Source: Roseomonas haemaphysalidis (lineage in GTDB: Bacteria > Pseudomonadota > Alphaproteobacteria > Acetobacterales > Acetobacteraceae). Taken from it: a DNA stretch of 64,000 bases. The notes below the pieces were generated by a model that made no database searches, had not been told where the DNA came from, and was given only the letters and a program-made list of their open reading frames with translations. Location: NCBI RefSeq assembly GCF_017355405.1, contig NZ_CP061178.1:1-64000 (forward strand), given 5' to 3'. The translations under genes were made by a program, and so were the position numbers. Below, one piece after another: positions 34,503 to 43,124 of the stretch (position 1 is the first letter of the stretch; each line of letters opens with the position of its first letter).

Positions 34503-36086
34503 TCAGCCGCTTTTGCGGACGTTCCAGAACAACGCATATCCCCGTGGCACGTCGCTCAGGCGCCGGCTGTAGGCGGTGAGCTGCGAGAACTGACCCACCG
34601 GCAGGTAGGGCACGTCCTGGAAGGCCTGCAGCTGGATGGCGCGCGCGGCGGCATGCTGCGCTTCCGGCGTCGGCGCCTGGAACCACTCGTCGCGCAGCTG
34701 CTCGATGCGCGGGCTGTCGGGCCAGCCGATCCAGGAATTGGCCCCGTTGCCGCGCAGCTGTGCCTGCACCGCCGGGTTCAGCATGTCGATGCCGGCCAGC
34801 GCGGTCATGAAGGCGCTCCAGCCGCCCTGCTCCACCGGGGCGCGGGTCACGCGGCGGGTGATCATGGTGCCGAAGTCGCTGACCTGGTAGTCCACGTTCA
34901 TGCCGGCGCGCTGCAGCATGTCGGCGCCCACATCGGCCAGCGACTTGACGAAGGCCGGGTCGGTGGCCGCCAGGAACACCACCTTCTCGCCCTTGTACCC
35001 GGCGGCCCGGAGGTCGCGCCGGACCTTGTCGTAATCCGGCTCGCGCGGGATGGCGGCCATGCCGGCGTCGCTGGCCAGCGGCGTGCCGTGCGGAAAGAAG
35101 CCCGTCGGCACCTGGAACATGGAAGGGTCGTCGGTGGCCACCGCGGTCATGAAGTCGGTCTGATTGATGGCGCCGAATAGGGCGCGGCGGATCGCCGGGT
35201 TGTTGAACGGCGGCTGCAGGTGGTTCAGCCGCATCAGGCAGAACAGGCCGGACGGGTCCAGCGCCTCCACCTTCAGGCCGGCGGCGCGGCGCAATAGGGG
35301 CACTAGGTCCGACGCCGCGTAGTTCCACCAGTCCTGCTCGCCGCTTTGCAGCGCCGCCGCCGCCGTGGCGGGGTCGGCGATGGTGGTCCATTCCACCCGG
35401 TCCACGTGCACCACCTTGGGGCCGGCGGTCCAGTCGGACACGCCGTCGGGGCGCGGCACGTAGCGGTCGAACTTGGCGTAGGCGACGCGCGCGCCGGACA
35501 CCCGCTCGTCCGCCAGAAAGCGGAACGGCCCGGACCCCACCATCTCCGTCACCTGCGTGAAGGCGTCGGTCCTGGCCAGCCGCTCCGGCATCATGGCGGG
35601 AATGGTGGATGGCAGCTTGCCCAGCGCCGCCGGCAGGAGCGGGAACGGGCGCTTGAGCCGGAAGCGGATGGTGCGGTCATCGGGGGCGGACAGCTCGTCG
35701 GTCGCCGCCAGCAGCGCCTGGCCGAAGGGGTCGCGCTGGCCCCAGCGGCGGATGCTGGCCACGCAGTCGCGGGCCAGCACGGGCGTGCCGTCGTGGAACA
35801 GCAGCCCGTCGCGCAGCGACAGCGTCCACAGCCGGCCGTCATCCTCGACCACATGGCCCGCCACCATCTGTGGCGAAGTCCGGTACTGGCGGTCCGTGCC
35901 GTACAGGGTGTCGAACACCATGTTGGCATGGTCACGCGTGGCGTAGACCGTGGTCCAGACCGGGTCCAGCACGGTGAGGTCGGTTTGCGGGATGAAGCGC
36001 AGCACCCGGGTGCCCTGCGCCTGTGCGATGCGGGGTGCTGGCAGGGCGGTGGCCGACAAGCCTGCGAGGAACATCCGGCGCTTCAT
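34503..36086 (-). CDS. DppA-type ABC substrate-binding protein (orphan)
   Basis: A 527-residue family 5 binding protein with signal peptide KRRMFLAGLSATALPAPRIA. The mature start TRVLRFIPQTDLTVLDPVWT is very like that of the 21616 and 50285 proteins. LRDGLLFHDGTPVLARDCVA and PFNNPAIRRALFGAINQTDF follow. It is the last gene of a unit with a SnoaL-like protein (31-base gap), an OYE flavoenzyme and a hypothetical, so its ligand may be their substrate. No permease gene is adjacent. Confidence 0.87.
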   Translation of the reverse strand: MKRRMFLAGLSATALPAPRIAQAQGTRVLRFIPQTDLTVLDPVWTTVYATRDHANMVFDTLYGTDRQYRTSPQMVAGHVVEDDGRLWTLSLRDGLLFHDGTPVLARDCVASIRRWGQRDPFGQALLAATDELSAPDDRTIRFRLKRPFPLLPAALGKLPSTIPAMMPERLARTDAFTQVTEMVGSGPFRFLADERVSGARVAYAKFDRYVPRPDGVSDWTAGPKVVHVDRVEWTTIADPATAAAALQSGEQDWWNYAASDLVPLLRRAAGLKVEALDPSGLFCLMRLNHLQPPFNNPAIRRALFGAINQTDFMTAVATDDPSMFQVPTGFFPHGTPLASDAGMAAIPREPDYDKVRRDLRAAGYKGEKVVFLAATDPAFVKSLADVGADMLQRAGMNVDYQVSDFGTMITRRVTRAPVEQGGWSAFMTALAGIDMLNPAVQAQLRGNGANSWIGWPDSPRIEQLRDEWFQAPTPEAQHAAARAIQLQAFQDVPYLPVGQFSQLTAYSRRLSDVPRGYALFWNVRKSG

Positions 36087-36117
36087 GCGGCGGCCTTTCG
36101 CCTGGGGGTGGGAACCA

Positions 36118-36636
36118 TCATGCGCGAACCGTCCAGGGCCGGTCGAACGGCGTCAGGAACTTGTAGTGCACCACGTAGTTCCGCAGGCGCCAGCCATCCG
36201 GCGTGCGGATGTAGTCGTCCTCGCTGACCGCCGACATCCACATGGCGGTGTTGCTGTCCACCGCCGTGCACGGCTCCCACAGCATCCAGCGCGCATGGGC
36301 GCGGTCGCCGTCGATCTCGATCACCGGGTTGACGTAGTAGTGCATCGCGAAGGTCCAGGTGCTGAGGCGCAGCCGCTGGAAGATTGCTTCCCGCCCCTGG
36401 ATCGGGGGTGCGCCGTCCGGCGCGCCGCCCCAGACCGCGTCCTCGGCGAAGACGCGCTCCACCATTGGGCGCACGGCGGCATCGATTTCCGCCTGCGGCC
36501 TGGCCCGGTGGTCGGCGCCGAACTTGTCGTCGCAGACCTGGGCGTAATACGCCTTCATCCAGCGGATCTCCTCCGCGTCCTCCAGCAGCTGCAGCCGCCG
36601 GGCGGGGTCGAGGCGCTTGCGGGCCGTGAAGTCCAT
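36118..36636 (-). CDS. SnoaL/NTF2-like protein
   Basis: A 172-residue protein of the cone-shaped NTF2-like fold. LEDAEEIRWMKAYYAQVCD forms the opening helix, then VERVFAEDAVWGGAPDG, AMHYYVNPVIEIDGDRA and ARWMLWEPCTA. Members include ring-hydroxylating-dioxygenase beta subunits, ketosteroid isomerases and dehydratases; no reaction can be named. It lies 8 bases after the OYE gene. Confidence 0.72.
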   Translation of the reverse strand: MDFTARKRLDPARRLQLLEDAEEIRWMKAYYAQVCDDKFGADHRARPQAEIDAAVRPMVERVFAEDAVWGGAPDGAPPIQGREAIFQRLRLSTWTFAMHYYVNPVIEIDGDRAHARWMLWEPCTAVDSNTAMWMSAVSEDDYIRTPDGWRLRNYVVHYKFLTPFDRPWTVRA

Positions 36637-36644
36637 GGCGGTGC

Positions 36645-37745
36645 TCACCGGGCGTACGAAGGGATGTCGGCGCGCGTGGCAGCGCGCGAATAGGGAAAGG
36701 GCACCTCGATGGAAACGCCCAGCGCCTCGGCCGCATGCCAGGGCCAGCGCGGGTCGTTCAGGAAGCCGCGCCCGATCGCCACCATGTCGGCCTGGCCGGA
36801 GGCTATGATCGCCTCGGCATGCTCCGGTTCGCGGATCAGGCCGACGGCCATGGCGGGCATCGCCGCCTCGTCCCGGACCCGGGTGGCGAAGGGCACCTGA
36901 TAGCCCGCCGCGCTGGGAATGCGGGCGAAGCCGTTGCCGCCGCTGGACATGTCGGCATAGTCGCAGCCGCGCGCCGCCAGCGCCTGGCCGAAGCGGACGG
37001 CTTCCTCCGTGGTGATGCCGCGCTCGTCCCAGTCCGTGCCGTTGAAGCGCACGCCGAGCGGCATGTCCTCCGGCCAGGCGGCGCGCACCGCCTCGAACAC
37101 TTCCAGCGGAAAGCGCATGCGGTTGTCCAGGCTGCCGCCATAGGCGTCCGTCCGGCGGTTGGCGAGCGGCGACAGGAAGCTGCTGAGCAGGTAGCCGTGC
37201 GCGCCGTGGATCTCCAGCAGGTCGATGCCGAGCCGCAGGCAGCGCGCCGTGGTGGCGACAAAGGCGGCCACCACGGCATCCATGTCCGCGCGGTCCATCT
37301 CCCGCGGGGCGGGCCAGTCGGCGGCGAAGGGCAGGGGCGACGGGCCGATCGTCTGCCAGCCACCTTCCGCCTCGGTCGCGTGGCCGCGCCCCTGGCCGTC
37401 CGCCGGGTTGCGCAGCGAGCCCTTGCGGCCGGCGTGGCCGAGCTGCAGCCCGATCGGCATGCGGCTGTACTTGCGCACCACCGCCAGCACGCGTGCCAGC
37501 GCCGCCTCGGTCTCGTCGCTGTACAGGCCCAGGCATTCGCGGGTGATGCGGCCGCGCGGCTCCACCGCCGTCGCCTCGATGATCAGCAGCCCGGCACCGG
37601 ACAGGGCCAGGTGCCCCAGGTGGATCAGGTGCCAGTCGGTGGCCTTGCCGTCCTCGGCGCTGAACTCGCACATGGGGGCGATGACGATGCGGTTGGGCAG
37701 CGTCAGGCCGCGCAGCCGGATCGGGGAAAACAGCTGGCTCGCCAT
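36645..37745 (-). CDS. Old-yellow-enzyme NADH:flavin oxidoreductase
   Basis: A 366-residue FMN TIM-barrel ene-reductase of the YqjM/xenobiotic reductase type. LTLPNRIVIAPMCEFSAEDG carries the regulatory Cys region, QLGHAGRKGS the FMN/substrate His, HGAHGYLLSSFLSPLANRR the classical signature, and GLIREPEHAEAII with AIGRGFLNDPRW the phosphate site. It reduces activated C=C bonds of enones or nitro compounds. It sits 3 bases after the hypothetical gene and before the SnoaL-like gene, in a probable degradation unit for an unsaturated compound. Confidence 0.87.
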   Translation of the reverse strand: MASQLFSPIRLRGLTLPNRIVIAPMCEFSAEDGKATDWHLIHLGHLALSGAGLLIIEATAVEPRGRITRECLGLYSDETEAALARVLAVVRKYSRMPIGLQLGHAGRKGSLRNPADGQGRGHATEAEGGWQTIGPSPLPFAADWPAPREMDRADMDAVVAAFVATTARCLRLGIDLLEIHGAHGYLLSSFLSPLANRRTDAYGGSLDNRMRFPLEVFEAVRAAWPEDMPLGVRFNGTDWDERGITTEEAVRFGQALAARGCDYADMSSGGNGFARIPSAAGYQVPFATRVRDEAAMPAMAVGLIREPEHAEAIIASGQADMVAIGRGFLNDPRWPWHAAEALGVSIEVPFPYSRAATRADIPSYAR

Positions 37746-37748
37746 GCT

Positions 37749-38435
37749 TCAGGCCCCCGCCGCCGCGACCCGGCGCGCCACCTCGGCCTGCAGCGCCGGA
37801 TCGTTGGCCCAGGGGTACAGGCGGCAGCCGGTGAAGCCCTGGGCAGGGTCCACGTGTTCGCGCATCCATTCGGGCAGCGGCGCTTCCCCGGCCGGGGGGC
37901 GGGCGGCCCATTCCGTCACCAGGGCCAGGGACGGGCGGGCGGAGGCACCGGTCGGTGCGTCCGGCCCCCGGTGCAGCAGCCGCACCCGCGTGGCGCCGAG
38001 CGCCGCGGCGCCGTCTTCCGCCAGCCATGCGGCGATGCGGTCCTCCAGCGCCGTGTCGCCGGGCAGCCGCCAGATGCGGACCCAGTCGGCATCCATGGAC
38101 GCTGCGGGGTCCAGCGGCGGCAGGGGCGTCGCCGCGTGGTGGTGGTACACCGTGCGCATATTCGCGATTCCCGCCAGCGCCGCCGGCCGGTAGGGCTCCT
38201 CGAAGACGAGGCCGCGATACCGCGCGAAGGCCGGCGCCTCGAACATGCTCCAGTCCGGGGCCTGGTAGATGTCGACCACCGAAAGGCCGCCGGACACGGC
38301 GAGGTAGGAGGTGCAGTTGGTGAACCCCGCCTGGAACAGGTGCGGCGCATGCACCGCCGCGTACCAAGCGGCGAATTCCGGAAGCTCGTGTTCGGGCAAG
38401 GCGACCTCGACCACGTAGAAGATGCTTTCGGCCAC
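37749..38435 (-). CDS. Hypothetical protein, alpha-beta-barrel-like
   Basis: A 228-residue soluble protein. GTG 38435 is chosen because AAGGAGG stands 8 bases upstream. Two ferredoxin-like halves are suggested: FYVVEVALPEHELPEFAAWY, LAVSGGLSVVDIYQA, then DWVRIWRLPGDTALEDRIAA and SLALVTEWAARPP. The layout resembles the protein from 13407-14054. It is the first gene of the OYE/SnoaL/binding-protein unit, divergent from a GntR gene. No catalytic residues are known. Confidence 0.68.
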   Translation of the reverse strand: MAESIFYVVEVALPEHELPEFAAWYAAVHAPHLFQAGFTNCTSYLAVSGGLSVVDIYQAPDWSMFEAPAFARYRGLVFEEPYRPAALAGIANMRTVYHHHAATPLPPLDPAASMDADWVRIWRLPGDTALEDRIAAWLAEDGAAALGATRVRLLHRGPDAPTGASARPSLALVTEWAARPPAGEAPLPEWMREHVDPAQGFTGCRLYPWANDPALQAEVARRVAAAGA

Positions 38436-38529
38436 GCCTGTCCCCTCCTTGCCGGCTGCCGGCGGCAGAACCCTGTCGCGGCAGAAGCGGCGATCTGCTA
38501 ACCGGTCGCTACAGAAATGTGATAACAAA

Positions 38530-39282
38530 ATGCCCGCCAACGCAATGACAAATCCCATCGGCCCGCCGCCCCTGACGCTGGAGCATCAGGCCTACGACGC
38601 CATCCGGCTGGCCTTGATGGGCGGCAGCTTCCAGCCGGGCGACCGGCTGTCCATCCGCCGCGTGGCGGCGGCGCTGGGCACCAGTCCGATGCCGGCGCGG
38701 GCCGCGCTGCAGCGCCTGGCGGCCGAGCAAGTGCTGGACGTGCTGCCTTCCGGCACGGCGGTGGTGCCGCGCCTCACCCGGGCATCCTTCGTGGAATTGC
38801 GCGCCATCCGGCTGCAGCTGGAACCGCTGGCGGCCGGGCTTGCCGCGCCGCATGCCGACGCGCCCCTGCTGGACGGGCTGGACCGCCGGGTCGGCCTGCT
38901 GGAAGCGGCGCTGGCCCGGGGCGACATGGCCGCGGTGCTGACGGAGAACCAGCACTTCATGTTCGACATCTTCCGCAACGCGCGGGCCCCCATGCTGCTG
39001 GGCTTCATCGAAACGCTGTGGCTGCGGCGCGGGCCGCTGTACTGGGGCGCTCGGGCGGCGCTGCTGCGCTGGAATGCACCGTTCGACCGGCACAAATCCG
39101 TGGTCGCGGCATTGCGGCGCGGCGACGGCGCGGGCGCCGGCTGCGCGATCCGCGACGAGATCGAGAGCACCAGCGACTTTCTGCTGGCGGAACTGCGCTT
39201 CTTCGGCGATCCGCCGCCGCCCGGCATGCCATCCCTGGCGCCGCTGCGGCGGCCCGGCGCAAAAGGCGGCGGCGGCCGGTGA
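38530..39282 (+). CDS. GntR-family (FCD-like) regulator
   Basis: A 250-residue regulator. The winged helix has AYDAIRLALMGGSFQPGDRL and LGTSPMPARAALQRLAAEQ; a helical effector domain follows (ELRAIRLQLEPLAAGLAA, DIFRNARAPMLLGFIETLWL, RHKSVVAALRRGDGAGA). ATG 38530 is used, with ATG 38545 nearby. The 94-base gap to the divergent hypothetical-OYE operon includes an AT-rich end (tgtgataacaaa) that may hold the promoter or operator. It probably regulates that operon. Confidence 0.82.
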   Translation: MPANAMTNPIGPPPLTLEHQAYDAIRLALMGGSFQPGDRLSIRRVAAALGTSPMPARAALQRLAAEQVLDVLPSGTAVVPRLTRASFVELRAIRLQLEPLAAGLAAPHADAPLLDGLDRRVGLLEAALARGDMAAVLTENQHFMFDIFRNARAPMLLGFIETLWLRRGPLYWGARAALLRWNAPFDRHKSVVAALRRGDGAGAGCAIRDEIESTSDFLLAELRFFGDPPPPGMPSLAPLRRPGAKGGGGR

Positions 39283-39337
39283 GGCCCTGCCGGGACCGGC
39301 CCGGCGCGGGAGAAGCCCACAAACCGGAACCGCGAGG

Positions 39338-40282
39338 TCAGCCGGGCGGCGGGGGCGCGATGTCCCGGCGGGTGCGGCCGGGCGGGTAGCCGAAGAAGCG
39401 GCGATACGCCTGGGCAAAGGCGCTTTGCGACGCATAGCCCACCCGTTCCGCCACGGCGGCGGCGGTCACCTCCCCGGAGCGCAGCGCCGCCTGGGCAAGG
39501 ACCATGCGCCAATGGCACAGGTAATCCATCGGCGGCCGGCCGACCTGGGTCAGGAACCGTGCCGCGAAGGCGGACCGCGACATGCCGATCCGCCGGGCCA
39601 CAAGCTGTACCGTCCAGGGAAAGGCGACATCGCCGTGCATCAGGCGCAGCGCGGCGCCCACCTGGCGGTCCGCCAGTGCCGCGATCCATCCGGGCCGGGT
39701 CGTCGCCGGGGCGGCGGCCTCGGCGCGGATCGCCTCCACCAACAGGATCTCGGCCAGGCGGGCCGCCACCAGCGCGCCGCCGGGGCGCGGCGTGGTGGCT
39801 TCGCGCTCCAGCATGGACAGCAGCCATGCCGTGGTGGCGGCGGCGCCGGACGATGCGGGAAGCAGCAGGAACGGTGGCAGGGCGTCGAACAGAAAGCCGG
39901 CCGTGTGTTCCGTGAAGGCGATGCCGCCGCCCAGCATCACCGTGTCCGCGCCGCCCAGTCGCACAACTTCGCTGGCCTCGGCCCGGAACAGCGGCGCGCC
40001 TTCCGCCAGGGCGGCGCCGGGGTGGCTGGCGACGGCATAGGCGGTCCGCCCCAGCAGGCAGACGTCGCCGTCCGCCAGCCGCAGGGGCGCGCGGCCGGGC
40101 AGCATCGCCCAGGCATGGCCCCGCACCACCGCCACGAATTTCAGCCGGTCCTGCGCGGCGAAGGCGAGGCCCCAGGACCCGGCCGCTTCCAGCCGGGTGC
40201 GGCGGATGCTGCGCGCGCCCAGCACTCCCAGGACGTCGGACAGCGGGTCGGTGCCCTTCGTGGACGGATGCGACAGAATCAT
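39338..40282 (-). CDS. AraC-family regulator with cupin-type sensor domain
   Basis: A 314-residue regulator. The N-terminal half is the AraC-type cupin domain common in proteobacterial regulators (DPLSDVLGVLGARSI, then GRAPLRLADGDVCLL and AFTEHTAGFLFDALPPF). The C-terminal double helix-turn-helix has RRIGMSRSAFAARFLTQVGR, MDYLCHWRMVLAQAAL and VGYASQSAFAQAYRRFFGY. It is divergent from the SDR gene at 40348, 65 bases away, a usual pairing for this subgroup, so the SDR is its likely target. Confidence 0.87.
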   Translation of the reverse strand: MILSHPSTKGTDPLSDVLGVLGARSIRRTRLEAAGSWGLAFAAQDRLKFVAVVRGHAWAMLPGRAPLRLADGDVCLLGRTAYAVASHPGAALAEGAPLFRAEASEVVRLGGADTVMLGGGIAFTEHTAGFLFDALPPFLLLPASSGAAATTAWLLSMLEREATTPRPGGALVAARLAEILLVEAIRAEAAAPATTRPGWIAALADRQVGAALRLMHGDVAFPWTVQLVARRIGMSRSAFAARFLTQVGRPPMDYLCHWRMVLAQAALRSGEVTAAAVAERVGYASQSAFAQAYRRFFGYPPGRTRRDIAPPPPG

Positions 40283-40347
40283 GGTGGTTGGCGCATAGCA
40301 CGTCCTGTCCCGACGCCTAAAATCGCGGGCTGGACAGGGAGGCTGGC

Positions 40348-41076
40348 ATGCGGGGCAAGGTCGTGGTGATCACGGGGGCTGGCAGCGGCATCGGCGCGGC
40401 GACGGCGCGGGAGCTGGCCGGGCAGGGTGCCGCCGTGGTGCTGGGCGCGCGGCGGGAAGCGCCGCTGGCGGCGGTGGGCGGGGCCATCCTGGAAGCGGGC
40501 GGGCGCGCCGCGTGGCGGGCCACCGACGTGCGCGACCGGGCCGGGGTGGCGGCGCTGGTGGATCTGGCGGTGCAGCGGTTCGGGCGGCTTGACGTGATCG
40601 TCAATAACGCTGGCATTGGCCCGATCTCGCGCTTCGATGCGCTGTGCGTCGACGACTGGGACGCGATGATCGACGTCAACATCCGGGGCGTGCTGCACGG
40701 CATCGCCGCGGCGCTGCCGGTGTTCCGCCGGCAGGGTGGCGGGCACGTGGTCAACGTGATCTCCACCGCCGGCCTGCGCATCGTGCCCACCATGGGCGTC
40801 TATGCCGCGACCAAGAACGCCGTGCGCACCATCACCGAGGCGCTGCGGCAGGAGGCCGGGCCCTCGCTGCGCGTCACGGAGGTTTCGCCGGGCATGGTGG
40901 CCACCGACTTCAGCGACTCGATGACCGATCCGGAGGTGCGGAACGCGATGCGGCGACGCGTTGGCGAGGTGGCGATCCCGCCCGAGGCCATCGCGCGCGG
41001 CATCGCCTTCGCGATCGGGCAGCCGCCCGAAGTCGAGGTGGGCAGCATCGTAATCCGCCCGACGGCGCAGGATTGA
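40348..41076 (+). CDS. SDR-family oxidoreductase
   Basis: A 242-residue short-chain dehydrogenase with the usual TGAGSGIGAATAREL, VIVNNAGIGPISRFD and Ser/Tyr/Lys set (VISTAGLRIVPTMG, YAATKNAVRTI). It ends VEVGSIVIRPTAQD, typical of the YdfG-like serine/3-hydroxyacid group. It stands alone downstream of the divergent AraC gene. Its substrate is unknown; an alcohol or ketone toxic to the cell is a common role for such AraC/SDR pairs. Confidence 0.82.
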   Translation: MRGKVVVITGAGSGIGAATARELAGQGAAVVLGARREAPLAAVGGAILEAGGRAAWRATDVRDRAGVAALVDLAVQRFGRLDVIVNNAGIGPISRFDALCVDDWDAMIDVNIRGVLHGIAAALPVFRRQGGGHVVNVISTAGLRIVPTMGVYAATKNAVRTITEALRQEAGPSLRVTEVSPGMVATDFSDSMTDPEVRNAMRRRVGEVAIPPEAIARGIAFAIGQPPEVEVGSIVIRPTAQD

Positions 41077-41252
41077 AGGGGGGGGGCGGGCGGTCCCTCG
41101 CCACGGCTCGCGGGGGCCGCTCCTGGCCACAGCGCCTGCCGCCGGACGCAGCCCCCGTGCCGTGCTCGCGATCTGGATGGCCAGTGGCGGTGCCAGACGG
41201 CCGCCGGCCGGCGCAACGCGGGCTTGACGGCTTTTCCGGCCTCCTGCACGTT

Positions 41253-41279
41253 GTAAATCGGTTCACTAAAGCGGTTCAC
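41253..41279. promoter_or_regulatory. Tandem LacI-type operator candidates
   Basis: Two 14-base imperfect palindromes with a central CG lie end to end: GTAAATCGGTTCAC (41253-41266) and CTAAAGCGGTTCAC (41266-41279), with GGTTCAC repeated exactly 13 bases apart. LacI-family operators have this form. They lie 26 bases before the LacI start, so the operon is probably autoregulated. Confidence 0.6.
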
Positions 41280-41304
41280 AACGGATCGGGGGCGAGGCGG
41301 CCTG

Positions 41305-42354
41305 ATGCGGCGGGCAACGGTCAAGGATGTGGCGGCATTGGCCGAGGTCTCGGTCACCGCCGTGTCGCGCTACCTGAATGCCGGGCTGACCCTGCCACCC
41401 GACACGGCCGGGCGGATCGACCGCGCCGTGCGGCAGCTCGACTACCGGCCCAACCGCCTGGCGCGCAGCCTCAGCCTCGGGCGGTCGGACACCATCGGCC
41501 TGGTGGTGCCCGAGATCGCCAACCCTTTCTTCGCGCATCTCGCCGCGGCGGTGGAGGAGGCGGCGGAGGCCGAAGGGCTGGGCCTGCTGCTGTGCGCCAC
41601 GCTGAACCGCCTGGACCGCGAGCTGGACTACCTGGAGCGGTTGCGGAGCCACCAGGTGGACGGGCTGATCTTCCTGACCAACCACGGCGACGACGGCCGG
41701 CTGGCCGAGCGCATCGCCGCCCTGCCGGGCATCGTGCTGATCGACGAGGACGTGGCCGGCACCGAGGTGCCCAAGCTGTTCTGCGACAACGCCCAGGGTG
41801 GCCGGCTGGCGGGCGACCACCTGCTGGCCGCCGGCCACCGGCGCCTCGGGCTGGTCGGCGGGCCGGACGGGCTGTTCAGCAGCAGCGAGCGCCGCGCCGG
41901 GCTACAGGCCGCCGCCGACGCGGCGCCGGGCGCCAGCCTGGACTGGAGCATCAGCGGCCCCCACACCCCGGAACAGGGCCGCGCCGCCGCCGCAGCCTGG
42001 CTGGCGCTGGACGCGCGCCCGACCGGGCTGTTCATCGGCTCCGGCACGCTGCTGTCGGGCTTTCTGGAAGCGGTGCGCGAGGCCGGCGTCGCGGTGCCGG
42101 CCGACGTGTCGCTGGTGGCCTTCGACGATGTCGGGCCGCTGCACCTGTTCAACCCGCCCATCACCGCCATCCGCCAGCCGGTCGCGGCCTTTGGCCGGCG
42201 CGGCGTGGCCCTGCTGCGCGGCCGGCTGCGCGGCGAGCCGGTCGGCCCGCCGGTCCGCCTGCCGGTGGAACTGGTGGTGCGGCATTCTGTCGCACCCCCG
42301 CCCGCGCGGCGCCCCCGGTCCTCGCGCCCAACACGGAAAGCCATCCACCCATGA
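41305..42354 (+). CDS. LacI-family transcriptional regulator
   Basis: A 349-residue regulator. The N-terminal headpiece is clear (TVKDVAALAEVSVTAVSRYL, YRPNRLARSLSLG with the hinge helix), followed by a sugar-binding-protein-like core (TIGLVVPEIANPFFAHLAAA, DGLIFLTNHGDDG, ADVSLVAFDDVGPLHLFNPP). It is the first gene of a nine-gene operon, with an ATGA overlap to the next gene. It probably represses that operon through the tandem operator sites just upstream. Confidence 0.88.
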   Translation: MRRATVKDVAALAEVSVTAVSRYLNAGLTLPPDTAGRIDRAVRQLDYRPNRLARSLSLGRSDTIGLVVPEIANPFFAHLAAAVEEAAEAEGLGLLLCATLNRLDRELDYLERLRSHQVDGLIFLTNHGDDGRLAERIAALPGIVLIDEDVAGTEVPKLFCDNAQGGRLAGDHLLAAGHRRLGLVGGPDGLFSSSERRAGLQAAADAAPGASLDWSISGPHTPEQGRAAAAAWLALDARPTGLFIGSGTLLSGFLEAVREAGVAVPADVSLVAFDDVGPLHLFNPPITAIRQPVAAFGRRGVALLRGRLRGEPVGPPVRLPVELVVRHSVAPPPARRPRSSRPTRKAIHP

Positions 42355-43124
42355 CAGAAACCAAGGTGCTGCTCGTCGGCGAAAGCTGGGCGACGTCGGC
42401 CACCCACTACAAGGGCTTCGACCAGTTCGGCAGCGTCACCTTCCACCTGGGCGCCGAGCCCCTGGTGGCCGCGCTGCGCGACAGCCCCTATGCGCTCACC
42501 TACATGCCGGCACACGAGGCGGCGGAGGGCTTTCCCTTCACGGCCGAGGGGCTTGCGCAGTACGACGTGATCCTGTTGTCCGACATCGGCGCGAACACGC
42601 TGCTGCTGCCGCCCGAGGTGTGGCTGCGCGGCAAGCCGGTGCCCAACCGCCTGAAGCTGATCCGCGACTGGACGGCCAAGGGCGGCGGGCTTGCCATGAT
42701 TGGCGGCTACTTCTCCTTCCAGGGCATCGACGGCAAGGCCCGCTGGCGCCGCACGCCGGTGGAGGAGGCGCTGCCGGTGGAATGCCTGCCCTGTGACGAC
42801 CGCATCGAGGTGCCGGACGGCTTCGTGCCCGAGATCGCAGAAGCGCACAGGAACCATCCGATCTTCGCTGGTCTCGACCTGCCCATGCCGCTGTTGCTCG
42901 GCGCCAACGAGGTGGTGGTCAAGCCGGGCGCCGAGGTGCTGGCCCGCCTGCCGGCGGAAGAAGGCGGGCACCCGCTACTGGTCACCGGCCGGCATGGGGA
43001 GGGCCGCACGCTGGCGTGGACCTCCGACATCGGGCCGCACTGGCTGCCGCAGCCCTTCGTGGACTGGCCCGGCTACAAGACGCTGTGGCGCAACACGCTC
43101 GGCTGGCTGGCGGGCCGGAACTGA
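42351..43124 (+). CDS. Glutamine-amidotransferase-like (ThuA-like) protein
   Basis: A 257-residue protein of the class I glutamine-amidotransferase-like fold. KVLLVGESWATSATHYKGFD opens it, YDVILLSDIGANTLLLPPE follows, and GGGLAMIGGYFSFQG is where the nucleophile elbow would be. No Cys is present there (GGYFS), so amidase activity is unlikely and a ThuA-like carbohydrate-linked role is more plausible. It ends GHPLLVTGRHGEGRTLAWTS. It overlaps LacI (ATGA) and the next gene (TGATG). Confidence 0.72.
   Translation: MTETKVLLVGESWATSATHYKGFDQFGSVTFHLGAEPLVAALRDSPYALTYMPAHEAAEGFPFTAEGLAQYDVILLSDIGANTLLLPPEVWLRGKPVPNRLKLIRDWTAKGGGLAMIGGYFSFQGIDGKARWRRTPVEEALPVECLPCDDRIEVPDGFVPEIAEAHRNHPIFAGLDLPMPLLLGANEVVVKPGAEVLARLPAEEGGHPLLVTGRHGEGRTLAWTSDIGPHWLPQPFVDWPGYKTLWRNTLGWLAGRN

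Noticed and set aside
32584..35391. Long minus-strand open frame across the GGDEF-EAL gene
   Set aside because: It is antisense to intact GGDEF and EAL motifs and out of frame with the binding-protein gene.
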